Below are positions 44,880-56,455 of a DNA stretch of 64,000 bases, one piece after another. The DNA is taken from positions 491,611,501 through 491,675,500 of the forward strand of contig CM057459.1 in assembly GCA_016271365.2 (NCBI GenBank), given 5' to 3'. Within the stretch, counting starts at the first letter, position 1; every line of letters starts with the position of its first letter. This DNA is from Neoceratodus forsteri. Lineage: Eukaryota; Chordata; Ceratodontiformes; Ceratodontidae. The translations under genes and the position numbers were made by a program. The notes below the pieces were generated by a model that did not search any database, had not been told where the DNA came from, and worked only from the letters and a program-made list of their open reading frames with translations.

Positions 44880-45535
44880 GCCATTCTGCACCACATGTGT
44901 GAAAACACATTTTGGCCAGGATTTGAAAAATGACAGCTGTGACATACATAAGGTGGGGTAATAAGAAGACTATTTTGAAAATTTGGTGTCAAAATATTTT
45001 GAATTTACACATTTATGAGCGTGCATAGCAAAATTGCAATGGATGGTCATAACTCTGCCATTTTTAATAATTTTGACTCCAAATCTTCAGCATACCCTTC
45101 TTATTACCCCACCTCATGAACAATATGACTGATATTACTCAAATCCTGCTAGAAAGGTGATTCCAGCAATCAACCACAAAATCACCTTTCAAGCTTGAGT
45201 TGTGTAATGACAGTACTATTGTTCATGAGGTGGGGTCCCCAAAATGTCACATTGAATATTTGAAGTCAAAATCTCAAAAAATGTTATGCATAAAAGTTGA
45301 CGCCCCCAATGAAAAACATTGTACCACATTTACCTTAGTTTCTGATATTGCAGTCACCGGTTCCAACTGCAAGACGTGTCTTCAATCGGGAGAGAGGATC
45401 TCAAACTTCAGACCTCTTCAGGTGAGTGATGGTCTGTGGGGGTGTCAAGGGGATTGTGGAGAGTTGGGTGCACAGTTGGAGGTCAGGTGGGGGTGTGGGT
45501 GTGATCGGCGATGGGTGGTTTTCTTCTACAGGTTA
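44880..45535 (+). repeat. Repeat family X, locus B
   Basis: The dyad array part (44880-45300) has a left arm 'aaggtggggtaataagaag...' near 44950 and a right arm CTTATTACCCCACCTCATG near 45098-45116, then a second dyad (AAGGTGATTCC...CAAAATCACCTTTC) and a further GTTCATGAGGTGGGGTC. A GT...AG segment follows at 45422-45531. Same order as locus A in reverse and locus C. Confidence 0.8.
45422..45531 (+). other. Conserved GT...AG segment of family X, locus B
   Basis: CTTCAG|GTGAGTGATG starts it and TTTTCTTCTACAG|GTTAAAAAAG ends it, 110 bp in all, with a G-rich inside. It matches loci A (109 bp) and C (116 bp) in position and signals. Confidence 0.5.
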
Positions 45536-46982
45536 AAAAAGTTAAAAGACATTGAGGGACAGTTTTCTATTTTCAGCAATATATAGAGACATGGGAGGCA
45601 GAAGGGTGCCACTAACCACCAATGATACTTGAGTGGGTATCGCAGGGTGGGGGGTACCACTAGACAACAGGTATAGAGCTCAGTCAGTGGCTGGCAGTGG
45701 TAGTGAGTGGGGGGCTGTGGCAGTCATTGGCTCAGTTTGGGAAATGGGGGGAGCAGTGTGGTAGAACAGTACTTGCTGGGGTCAGAAGGATGGGGTGCCA
45801 CTATTACAACAATGAAGGGGACAAACAGAGCATAGTAGTGTGCTGAAAACTGCGTCTTCCTCAGGCAACAGTCTACATCATCCATTGCAATGTAAAGCAA
45901 AATTAAAAGACGCACAACTGTAGAGCAAAGTAATATATTTTGACCAAACAAGCTAAAGGCACATGTGTGAGGGTAGCCTTTGTATCCTGACAAGTTCAGC
46001 CCAAAAGTCCAAACCATTTATTTCCTATGAACTGACAAAGAAACAGACATATAAAAAAAGTTGTGTTGCAAATTGTGGCAAAATGAACAGTGTTTCATGA
46101 AACTCTGAATCCTTTTGCCACAATTTGCAGCGAAGTTCCCTTTGTTTCACAAACATAGTGCTGGAATTTGTGGCAGTAAAAACTCCATGGATGAAATAAG
46201 CATATTTCTGCCCATTTTTTTGTGCAAACTGACCCAGAATCAGATTCCTTGGGCCCTGATTAGGTAAACACAATTGTTGGTGTTTACCATCTCTCAGTAT
46301 TTTTGAGATATTTAAATTTGTTTGCCTCACTAACTGAAAACAAGATGGAAGAATCTCAACACTACATTTCACATTTGCGACAATAAATACTGTTTTCAAG
46401 GCAACAAAACAGTTGTTTTGCATGGCATATGTAACTTTTCCCATAGGAAATAATGGGAAAACTGAAACTTTAATAACTTTTGAATGGATTAATATTTTTT
46501 CACCAAACCTTCAAAAGGCACATATATGACCCAAGACCTATGCACCCTACAAATCTCAGACTATAACTTCACACAGTTTCTGAGAAACAGCATGACAAAG
46601 AATTTACACAAAAACTGTGATTTTCACATTTTTAGAAACTCCGTATCTCTGCACCTGCACATCTGACCAAAATGAAACTTACCACATCCAGAGATCTTTG
46701 TTCCCCAATGGAAAATGCAAAATGGCATATGAATCAATGGAACAGTTGTGAAGTTATTAAAGTGCAACATTTTAACTTTAACATAAAAGTGACCATCGAT
46801 CCCTAACTATGGGTTGCCACCACGCCATATAAGATAACACTTTGTTTTTCTCTTTTAGATATTTCCTTAAGAAGGCCTAAGGTCGGAATGCAGATTTGTA
46901 ACTCTATTTTTCTTTTCAGTGTGCATTTAATATAACTATTTTGTTTTGCTTTTAGACCACATGCTGGCGCTAGCACCTTGTT
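45536..46982. other. Non-coding stretch with hairpins
   Basis: No gene recognised. A hairpin lies at 46061-46130: TTGCAAATTGTGGCAAAA pairs with TTTTGCCACAATTTGCA. At 46440-46800 there are phrases such as 'taacttttgaatgg' that resemble family X-type words but no clear unit. Confidence 0.45.
46061..46132. repeat. Hairpin with 17-bp arms
   Basis: TTGCAAATTGTGGCAAAA at its left and TTTTGCCACAATTTGCAG at its right. The inner part has TTTCATGAAA, itself palindromic. Confidence 0.8.
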
Positions 46983-47080
<98 letters not shown>

Positions 47081-47082
47081 AA
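46983..47082. repeat. (TA)n/(CA)n microsatellite
   Basis: Long TA run with short interruptions of ACACAC. Confidence 0.97.
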
Positions 47083-47814
47083 TAGATATAGATAACTATA
47101 TGACCCTTATTTCAATCCGTTTATCAGATAATTGAGTGTGATGTCATACCCAGTTATTACTTTGTTTGGAGAGCTTATGCTCTTCCCTATCATTTACTCA
47201 CAAAAGTTCTGAGAGAGGTACATAGCTGCAAAATTGTTTTCAATTATTAATTTAAAAAAATTAAAGTTGTGAGAATCTCCTAGAGTTGGGCCAAAATCTG
47301 TCTATAGACACCATGATAAGCAGCTTCTGGAAGTTCTGGCACCATGCTACCTTCTATGATAGCAAGTTTTAAAAACCTGCCAGTGCTTTCTATCTCACTG
47401 GGACCTGTGACTATATGCACAATAGAATGGGACAAGCTACAGGTACCAGTTCCAGCATCAGTTATTATAATAAAATAAAACACATACAAGTGTGTGCTAT
47501 GCCAGCATGTCAGTGCAACAGTAGTGCTACTGCTTATCACAGACTTTACCCAAGTTTGGGAATAAGCTTGACTCATCGGAGAGTCAGCCGGGGGAGAGGA
47601 CTGAGTATCCTAGGGACTGCGCTCCTCCAGAGATAAAGAGGTGCAGTGTCCAGATTGGCATTACCTCCTAGTGGAGAAATGAGCACACTCAGCAGAAGAG
47701 AAGTGGCAGACATGTAGTGCATCATGCATGGGAGTGTGCATAGGGCCGCTCCTGATGTCATTGCACACTGCTCCTCCATACCACAAGGTGAGGAGTGAGA
47801 CAACTGGGGTAAAA

Positions 47815-48440
47815 AGTCCTCACTGGCCAAGACTTGAAAAATGGCAGCTGTCACAATCATGAGATGGTGTGGAAAAATGGATATGTTGAAAATTTGGGGT
47901 CAAAATATTGAAAACTGCCAAAGTTAAGAGTGAGCAATGGAAAATATCAATGTACCGTCATAACTTTTTTGTTTTTTGGTTTTACCCAAAATTTTCAACA
48001 TAGCCTTATGACTCCACCTCATGAACCCAGTAGGCAAAAATGTTCAAGTCTTGGCCAAAAGGTGATTTTGCAGAATGACAGGGAACTTCTCTTTCTGCTC
48101 AGAGTTGAAAAGCTTCACCTACATTGTTCATGAGGTGGGGTCTCAAAAAGGCCATGTTAAAAAATTGGGGGAAATATAAAAAAATTACCAAGTTGCAAGT
48201 ACAAGTTCAAAATATATTGAAACAGACTGACCACAAATCTGCCTTCTTCAGTCTGTGGTTCAGCATTGAAGGGTGATGACTTGTCTCTGATCCAGAAAGG
48301 ATTATGTTGTTGGACCCCTGGTAGGTAAGTAAGTGGTAGGGAGACTGTGGGGTGGTGGGTGCTTAGTAGAAGGGTCAAGTGGGTGGAGGGTAATGGTGGC
48401 AGCTGCAACAGACATTGATGAACTGTTTTCTTCTTTACAG
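47815..48440 (+). repeat. Repeat family X, locus C
   Basis: The array part is at 47815-48200: 'atgttgaaaatttggggtcaaaatatt' pairs with 'aaaattttcaacatagccttatgactccacctcatg' around a centre near 47935, then GGCCAAAAGGTGATTTTG and GTTCATGAGGTGGGGTC. It is followed by 'ccagaaaggattatg...ttggaccc', close to the matching sequence in locus A, and by a GT...AG segment. Confidence 0.8.
48325..48440 (+). other. Conserved GT...AG segment of family X, locus C
   Basis: Donor-like TAG|GTAAGTAAGT at 48325 and acceptor-like TTTTCTTCTTTACAG|GG at 48440, 116 bp apart. 'Exon' flanks also match locus A. Confidence 0.5.
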
Positions 48441-49185
48441 GGATTAAAAAAAAATAGAAAAAACCATGAGGGATGATCTTCTTTATGTAAGCTACTGACA
48501 CTGGGCAACTGTCATTTATTTTGCATCAAATATTTCCCAGCTGTCTATGAAGTAAGTTGGGTACCACATTCACCATCACCCAACAATCTTGCTACTAAAT
48601 ATGTTCCTAGTCTCTGATCAAATCAAGTATGTTCCATGTTTCCATGAAACAGCCTTCTTGTGTGGTATATTAAGTCTTACTAAAATCAAAATTTGAAGGG
48701 TTTTCAGACATATCAGATCATTTTCTTGCAGTATAATGTTTTATTTATGACAATGCATTCCCCTTCAAAAGGTCACAGAAAGGTTATATTGTATCTATAT
48801 TTTGTTTTGTGCACTGCATTTAAGTTTGTTTCTCTTCAGAAATGTTAAAATGTGTTTCCTAAAAATCTATAGCCATGCCTAGTGTGGCATTCTAAAGAGA
48901 TGCCATCCCATGGCATATGGGTATTGACTGCAGAATTAACTTTGCAACCAAGTTTTGTTGTGGTTTATATCTATGTTAGAATGCTTTACTTGAAAATGTA
49001 TTTTTTGTTGGGGGGTAGGTATTTTTAATAAAACATTATATTGATAACCTTACGAGGGATGGGGTACTGGGTGACAGGATACCTAAACTTTCATCAGACC
49101 ATCTCGCAAACTTACAATGGGACAATACTCCTAAGCTGGATTTTACACTGATTAGTTATGGTGTACTGTTGTCTGTTCCAATGGT

Positions 49186-49432
49186 GCTTAGTAGTGTGCA
49201 AAGGTCCTTGCCTGGCAAAAAATGTGTACATCAAGCTTAGTAGTGTACAAAGGTCCTTGCCTGGCAAAAAATGTGTACATCAAGCTTAGTAGTGTACAAA
49301 GGTCCTTGCCTGGCAAAAAATGTGTACATCAAGCTTAGTAGTGTACAAAGGTCCTTGCCTGGCAAAAAATGTGTACATCAAGCTTAGTAGTGTACAAAGG
49401 TCCTTGCCTGGCAAAAAATGTGTACATCAAGC
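49186..49432. repeat. 49-bp minisatellite, five units
   Basis: GCTTAGTAGTGTACAAAGG starts units at 49186, 49235, 49284, 49333 and 49382, an exact 49-bp period. Units 2-5 are identical over their full length and unit 1 differs by one or two bases (GTGTGC for GTGTAC; flank 'ggtgctta'). The near-perfect identity points to recent expansion. Confidence 0.97.
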
Positions 49433-49929
49433 TGGCACATCCATGTGAAAAGACCTGACCCAGTTTAGATTCTAGGCTCTCAAACTGCGTGGAGTTTCTT
49501 CTTGCTGTTTGCCAGCAGCTGCTGACGTATGGCAGTCTGTTGATTGTGGCTGTGGTTCAAGATAGCCATACTTGTTATTTTTTCTTCTTGTTGCTCAATC
49601 AGGTTCAGACACCGATTCCACCATTTGATCTCTCAGGCCAAGACTGCTATGTCCATGTGTGCATGTTTGCACATTCCGTCTGGGGTGGTGCTTTTCTCTG
49701 ATCAGGCTTCTTTGATATTAACAGTGTTGGTAATGAGACTTGAAACTGATGTAATGCTCGGAGTCTGAGGTTCTGACCATCAATAACATTTTCTGATAAA
49801 AAACATATCACTGCAAAGTTGCTTAACTCATTGCCTCCACAGGCTCACTCTGAGATTACACCATGTGTCTCCTGAACCTCCTGTATAACAGTGAATCCTG
49901 GGCCTTTCTAAGCAAATCAAGCCATAGTC

Positions 49930-50835
49930 GGCATGTCGCAAACAAATGCTAATAGCTCAATAACCGTACATGCTAGACACAAAGTATGAGTGGCAGAGTT
50001 ATTCAGCACAAAATTGCCTTTCCAATGGTGGTAGGCATGTAATAAGTAATTTAGTTTTTTTCTATGCAGGTCGAAACCAGAGAAAAAAAAAATATTTTTT
50101 TCACTAAAAAAGGCAACATAAGCCATTTTTTTATTGGAAAATATCTCAAATATCAACACCAAATTAAGCATACAGACATTAGATGGTGTTTTACTATTAT
50201 GTTTGTTAAAAAAATATATCTTTTTACTATGAAACAATTCTTCCCCATTTTAATCAAGGTGCTTTCGTGAGATTTGAGGGATGAATCTTAACCACACACA
50301 CACCATATCAAACAAATGCATATAACTCCAAAAGTATACATGATACACACAAAGTATCAGCATGAAAGGTGATCAGCACAAAATTGCCCTTCCAACGATG
50401 CTATGCGATCAATTGTAATCAATACATTTTTTTTTTATGCCTGCTGAAGTGTCAAAAAAGTGCATTTTATTCAAGCTGCTTAGGTGAGTCTTGAGGGAAA
50501 AAATGTCAGCCATACACACCATACCATAAACAAATCCACACAAAATTGCCTTTCCAATGGTTCTATGCAATCAGCTGTACTCAATTTGGTTTTTGTTTTA
50601 TACTGGCTAAGATATCCAGACTGTGTGTTTTTTTTTCAAAGTGCTTAGGTGGTTCTAGATTGATAAAGTGTCATGAACAAATATGAATAACTCCAAAAGT
50701 GAACATGATACACACAAAGTGTCAGTGGCAAGGTTGTTCAGCACAACATTACCTTTCTAATGGTACTATGCAGTCAATTCTAATCAATTCTGGCTGGCAA
50801 GTAATGTTAAAATATGTGAGTGACTTCTCCAGACA
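49930..50835. repeat. Degenerate tandem array of ~150-370-bp units
   Basis: Four copies of 'aacaaat(g/c)..ata..ctccaaaagt' begin near 49938, 50311, 50527 (shortened) and 50676. Each is followed by 'acacacaaagt.tcag', 'cagcacaaaattgcctttccaatgg' and 'tatgcaatcaattgtaatcaat'. Unit length varies because of insertions and losses of AT-rich parts. Confidence 0.8.
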
Positions 50836-50839
50836 TTTC

Positions 50840-53296
50840 TAGGGCACACAGGAAGTCTGTAGATGACTTCTGCAGGCGTTCTGGGACACACTGTAGTCAG
50901 ATTTGCTGACGCCTACAGACGTTTCTAGGAGGCAATGAGTTAATCAACACCTATAGACCAGGATCCTTTGGATCTTCAACCCAGGGGCATCCTGATTTCT
51001 GTCTCTTACTCTATTGGGCACAAGGGGAAGAGCAGGAAATCATTTTTACCCCCCCCCAAAAAAAAAATTAGAAATAATCGCAGATCATCTCTGCAAACAA
51101 CAGAAAGATGGTTCATGGCTCAAACCAAAGCAACACTATCCTGCTGATGGCAGAGAGCATCACTGATTAGCCAAAAGGTAAGGAGAAAAGAAAAGGGTGA
51201 CACAGTGTGAGGGAGGGGGAGGAGGGGAGCAAGCAAGGTTGAGAGCCAAGGAGAATGAATGAGAGAGGGGAAGAGGTCCCAGTGCAGTCAGATCAGAGGG
51301 GCAGTGACTGGAATTTCTGAGATCCCCTGCCAGTCTGTTAGCCTATCAGTACTGCATGATCAGCCTCCTTCCACTCATATTATGTAATAACATCTTGTGG
51401 CTGATTACCCAGGTCCCTCACTTACAAGGGGGCTGTTTTGAAGAGGGGAAAGACAAGCTAAGGGGTTCTCAGATTTCACAGGCTGGATCAGAGACTGAGA
51501 TATGAGCCATGGCCATGGGAGGGCAGAGGAGGCTATTCTAACTAGGTGGCAATGGCTGGGGTCAAGTTCAGGCTCAGAGCAGCAGCAGCAAGAAGACACC
51601 AAGCCATGATTCCTAGTAGGGTCTATTCAGTGTGAGGCTTTATAAATAATCATTACTGGGGGTGGTTTATTTGGGGATCGAGTGGTGGTGGGTACTGACA
51701 GTAATGAAGCTGCTAAGCTGGTTGCTGTGTGACATTATGTAGATGAAACAAGTCAGTCACAGTTTGATAGGAGTGACTGGCTCTTTTAAACTAAGTGAAG
51801 TTTCCACCCAGCAAGCAGTGACTAGTATCATGACCAGAGTGTCTGGTCATTGGTCTGTTACTGTTGATCCTATTGAAGCTTGAGCTGCATTGGACCCAAC
51901 AGTGACACATCTCTAAAATGCCATTCTATGTAACAAAATATTTGCTGTGCATGTATGAGCACACAAACATAAAAACAAGGTATGTGCCATGGGGGTCAGG
52001 AAGGACCCCAGGCACAGCACATGTTCTACATGAAAGGACAGGGCAGGTGAAGGCAGAGGATTACTGAAGGGGTGGGGGTGACATTGGATTAAGCCAGATC
52101 TCTGATTATGCTTTTTGTTGTAAAAAGTGGCAGTCTGTAAAGATGTCATGTGTATTTTCACAGAAATCCTCCCAAGATGTGTCTGCTACTACTTTCAGAG
52201 CTGAACCTTGTTCAAACCTGTAAGGCCATACTTTAGATGGCCTAACAGTGTCTAATATTTGTTTGCAAAAATGGACACATTCGCACCTACGTACAATTTG
52301 GATGCAAGTGTATGCCTTTTTTGACATTCATTGTGATTTGTGGTCCAAAACAGATGCAACTTCTAAAAAATAGCAGCAAGGCTGCCTGGATGTTGGATGC
52401 AAGGAAATGGACACAGATGCAACTCTTTTAAAAATCACACTCACTTGCTGTACATAACTCTGAGTATTGGTCTACAAACATTTCCAAAAGCTTTGGCATT
52501 TTCCAAAATTTTTTACACTAAATATGGACAAGTGATGATTCAATGCAGTGCATATAAAATATGGAGTTTATTACCTCTGCAAAAGAGAAATTAAACTACA
52601 GTAAACTGGCTAAAGTTCAACAGGCACTAAGAAATTAACCATTTCAAGTATGTAATTGTGCTTTTATTTAAGCTGGAAATGCTTGGTCTCTGATCATAAT
52701 TCTTTCTTCTAAAAACAATGTTATTTTTATATTGAAAATATGTTGTTTCTTTTTATTATTGTGTTTTGTATAACATTGTTTGTAAATTGCAACATTTTAT
52801 AAGTTGGACAACTCTGAAAATAGTGCCTTTCTGGTCTTCATAGTTTTATTCTGTGAACAAATTATGATTTTAATGACTATTTCAACTACTACTACAAAGC
52901 TTGTCCATTTTTTTTACTGTTTTTCCGGTGTTCTATACTTGACCAATATATTCTAAGACTAATGTCATTGCCATAAACACTATAACTGTTTGAGATTTAA
53001 TAACTGTCATTTAATAGCAATTTATTGGGTAGCAAAGTAAATCAATAAGTGACAAATATCTGGATAACATATGTAAAAATTAAAGTAACCATTTCAGTTT
53101 GGTTAACAATTTAAGCTGGTAACCAAGGATGGTGTTTTGAAAGGGTAAGATCTATAAAATGATAATAGGTAAAGTAAAAAAGATTGCAGGCCAGGCTCTT
53201 TGGAAAACCCTGCATTAAAACTGTAACAGCTAAGCTTATTAGCACTGAAAAATGAAGTGGTATAGCCTGTGTATATAAGGATCTAGGATTGATTCA
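50840..53296. other. Intergenic DNA
   Basis: No gene or repeat recognised apart from a C-run/A-run near 51050-51067. The composition becomes AT-rich after 52600. Confidence 0.4.
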
Positions 53297-53297
53297 T

Positions 53298-53353
<56 letters not shown>
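53297..53353. repeat. (TTTC)n microsatellite at a LINE 3' end
   Basis: About fourteen TTTC units. It adjoins the 3' end of the family R fragment that follows, so on the minus strand it is a (GAAA)n tail. Confidence 0.95.
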
Positions 53354-53965
53354 GGTAACTGGGAAGGGCACAATGAGCCAAGGGTCAATTCTAGGTGAGA
53401 CCCAGCGGGAGGGAATGGTGATGCATAGAAGCAAATACAATAGTATGGATGCATACCACACATATAAAGTGCAAACAAAGGTAGTGCAACATGGCAAAAG
53501 TGCAAAATAACAATAGTGGCTGTCTGGAACATGACTGGCTCTACATCATGAGACAAATTCTAACAACTGATTGAACATATTAGTGCAATAAAATTAGGAT
53601 GTGTAAATTGGACACCAGAGTGAGGACCTAAACTGGTGAGGGGAGAGGAGAAAAGGTCAGGTCAGGTAGGAAGCTGACAGGTGCATGAGGGGTGGGAAGG
53701 AGATTATGCTGGTGCTTAAGGGAAGTTGGGGAGGGTGAGAGAGGGATGGATGATGGAAGGAGTTTACTGAGGGAGGGATGGCGATAGGAGTTTGCTGACT
53801 GCCCAGCAGAGGAACAAGATTGGGGGACAGAGAAGGTGCAAGGATCTCTGGAACAAAGGGAGTACAAGGCAAGTAGAATGGGAGAGATAAGTTTGGATAG
53901 GCATGAGGGCAGTGCCTCAAACAATTTGTTGGAGATGAAAGACTAATAAAAATGAAGAATTACTG
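53354..53965 (-). mobile_element. Family R LINE 3' fragment
   Basis: The minus strand reads SCLSKLISPILLALYSLCSR at about 53900-53840 and then FSVPQSCSSAGQ, like the C-terminal part of APE-type LINE RT proteins ('ylssLl...YsLRS...lsvPr..t..G'). The 3' UTR runs down to the (TTTC)n tract. The arrangement is the same as the copy at 55.2 kb. Confidence 0.55.
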
Positions 53966-55152
53966 TCATTTAACCATGATTGACATTATATAATTGCATA
54001 ACAACATGTGTAATATTGGACATGTGCAAGAAATAGAGATAACTGGAGTTGTCAATTTTTGTTATAAACACCCAGTAGTATTTAAATTGCATCTTCACTA
54101 TAGATGACCACCAAACAGCCTTGAAAAAATTGGCTGTATAACGTCTGTCCATGAAACATTGGTGCTGGGTACTGAGAATAGGTGTACAAACAACATTAAT
54201 AAAAAGGTGTGCTCACACCATTTTAAACATAATTGGAGCTCTTCTATTATCTGCTGTGGATAATTTGATATTCAGGTGTACTTTCAATCTTATAGCATCC
54301 ACGTGCCGTTGGAAATATATCTAATTGAGACAACCATTTATAGCAGTATAGAGAGCAAAGTTCACTATTAAAGGGACTTTGATCCTTTGGGGAATTTCAA
54401 AACATTAGACACTGCATGTGTTCAGACCTGCACTGCAGGTCAATTTCAATAAAATTCAAGGTGTTTTCCTCTGTAGCAAATGATTTGTAACTCTTTGCAA
54501 AAATTTTCAGTTAGGAAAAATATAATTTATATCAACTTTAATTTATTATTGCTAAAGGAATTTAGTTTGCTTTATTCTTCAAAAGTAAAAAAAAATACAA
54601 TCAATTGAGTTTATCATAATCAGAATGATATATTCCTTGGAACAATTTTAGTTATTCTTTGCACATGTGATGTTCTAGTGTTATAAAATATAGTATCTGG
54701 GAGCTGCTGGCAGCACATCATGTTCTAACTAGTCAAATTTAACACATTTCCTTTAGCATGCCTCCACAGTTCAGACCCCATCTTAACAATTGTTTCATGA
54801 GTCTTTCCATCTGTAACCTTTTGGAGATATAATGATAAACTGAATATTTTTCTGTCAAATAGGGCAGCTGCAATATGTCTTGCATAATCTCTAATTTTTC
54901 ATGTTAGCAAGGTCAATACCATACCCGTTGAATTATATTGAATAGCAAGCTAATTCCTTTTGAAGCTGGGTGCAGTAACAAAAACTTCTTGGTGAGGAAA
55001 CTTTCCATAGGTTTTATGTAGAAATATACGATAATCCTGCTGTGCACCATCACGTAAAAACCCAAAAATACAGTGTTATTTAAGATTGTGAAATAGATAT
55101 AGAAAATACTGAATATTGATTAACTGCAAGCTATTTCAAGGTGTGTTGTTAT
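53966..55152. other. AT-rich intergenic DNA
   Basis: No gene or repeat recognised. Confidence 0.4.
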
Positions 55153-55155
55153 ATT

Positions 55156-55203
<48 letters not shown>

Positions 55204-55204
55204 T
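55153..55204. repeat. (TTTC)n microsatellite at a LINE 3' end
   Basis: Thirteen TTTC units directly at the family R 3' end ('ttcaccaggaaagacatgctgaac'). Confidence 0.95.
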
Positions 55205-55599
55205 TCACCAGGAAAGACATGCTGAACTGATTAGCAGCTCGTGTCTAAATGCATCCTGGGGGGAAGGGGCAAGGGAGCAACATACATCAAATCAGAGCAT
55301 TTATAGTGCAATATTTACAGTAATTCCAAACAAGAGTGGAACCAACTAGGCTATGAGAGGCAGTCAATGAAAGACACATTAACAGTTATCAGTTAAGACT
55401 GGAGTAGGACAGAAGAACATTTAAGTGATCCAGAAACTAAACAGGGAGAAGCAGAAGAAGTTAGACAAGGTTAGAGATGTAGGTAGTAGGGTGGCCTAGG
55501 GTAGTGTTATGGAAGAAGGAGAGGACAAGGGGGAAAGTGGAGGGAATGGAGGAACAGGGGTGGAGCTCAGGTGCATTTGTATGAGGGAGAGATGAAGTC

Positions 55600-56384
55600 A
55601 CAGAGTAGAGAGGAGAGGGAGTGATGGGAGCAGGCAGAGTGGGTGGACAGAGGGAGGAAATTCCATGTGGAAGGAGAAAGCCACCTGGACAACTGAGGAG
55701 AACCTAGGTGGGAGTGGCAGGGAGTGATAGCTAGAGCTGTGAAGGAGGTAGGAGGAAAGAGGATGACAGTATAGAGGATAGGTAAGAGGGGAGAAAGCTA
55801 AGCCAGTGGTTGACAATAAAGGAGGAGCAATGTGCAAGGCACCTGGCTTCAAGGGGGAGAAGGGAGAGGGCCGTGTAAAGGGAACAAATTTGGTGAGTGC
55901 AGGGCAGGCAGTTAAGGGCAAACTGGCAGGAGTGAAAGAGAGTATCCAGTCTGGAAAGCATGGGCTTAGGAGCAGCACTGTAAACAATGTCTCCATAGTC
56001 AAAAATAGGGAGAATTATTTTCTGTAGAATGGCTCTGCAAGCCGGCAAGTGGATGCACCCGGAGTTATAGACCAGCTAATGTTGAGTGAAGCTTTTTTGT
56101 GGATGGTGTCCACATGCCCAGAACTGTTTAGGTGATAGTCAAGCCACACCCCAAGGTACTTGAAGAAGGGAATTTCCTTGATGGGGGACCCATCTAGGGT
56201 GTGAAAGGAGGGGAGGGTTGTAAGTCTGGAGAGCTTTTGCCTGGTTCCAAAGGTCATGGACACCATTTTTTTTTATTTGCATAGAGGGACAATTGATTTG
56301 AGTGGAACCACAGTGGGACATTGTCAAAGTCCAACTGGAGGCTGGTCATCGGGTCACTGGGAGAGGAGCCAGAGGCAAATATAA
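55600..56384 (-). pseudogene. Family R reverse transcriptase, C-terminal part
   Basis: Continues directly after the YADD codons: FASGSSPSDPMTSLQLDFDN then WFHSNQLSLYANKKK (the 'L..Dl..v..W...n.LslN..Kt' helix region). IKEIPFFKYLGVWLDYHLN and HVDTIHKKASLNI follow, then ILPIFDYGDIVYSAAP and LPCTHQICSLY. These are the RT thumb and connection of APE-type LINEs. Frame changes near 56300, 56140 and 56040. Confidence 0.8.
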
Positions 56385-56389
56385 TGGGA

Positions 56390-56455
56390 GGGCTTTAAGC
56401 CCATGGTTCGATGAGTGGAGCAACTACGTCACTCCCTCATCGAGCTTAAAAGGTA
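56390..56455 (+). promoter_or_regulatory. Promoter-like end of the 3.09-kb insertion
   Basis: In sequence: GGGCTTTAAGCCC, the TCGATGAG/CTCATCGA hairpin enclosing a CRE-like TACGTCA, and CTTAAAAGG, a weak TATA-like box. The packing suggests a core promoter but is unproven. Confidence 0.35.

Noticed and set aside
45200..45586. 128-residue plus-strand reading across family X locus B
   Set aside because: It crosses the dyad array and the GT...AG segment, is not open in loci A or C, and has no domain.
49186..49432. CRISPR array
   Set aside because: The repeats are contiguous 49-bp units without spacers, no cas genes are present, and the context is a vertebrate genome.
53239..53556. Lysine/glutamate- or serine/phenylalanine-repeat proteins
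   Set aside because: Translations of the (TTTC)n microsatellite; the same applies at 55116-55349.
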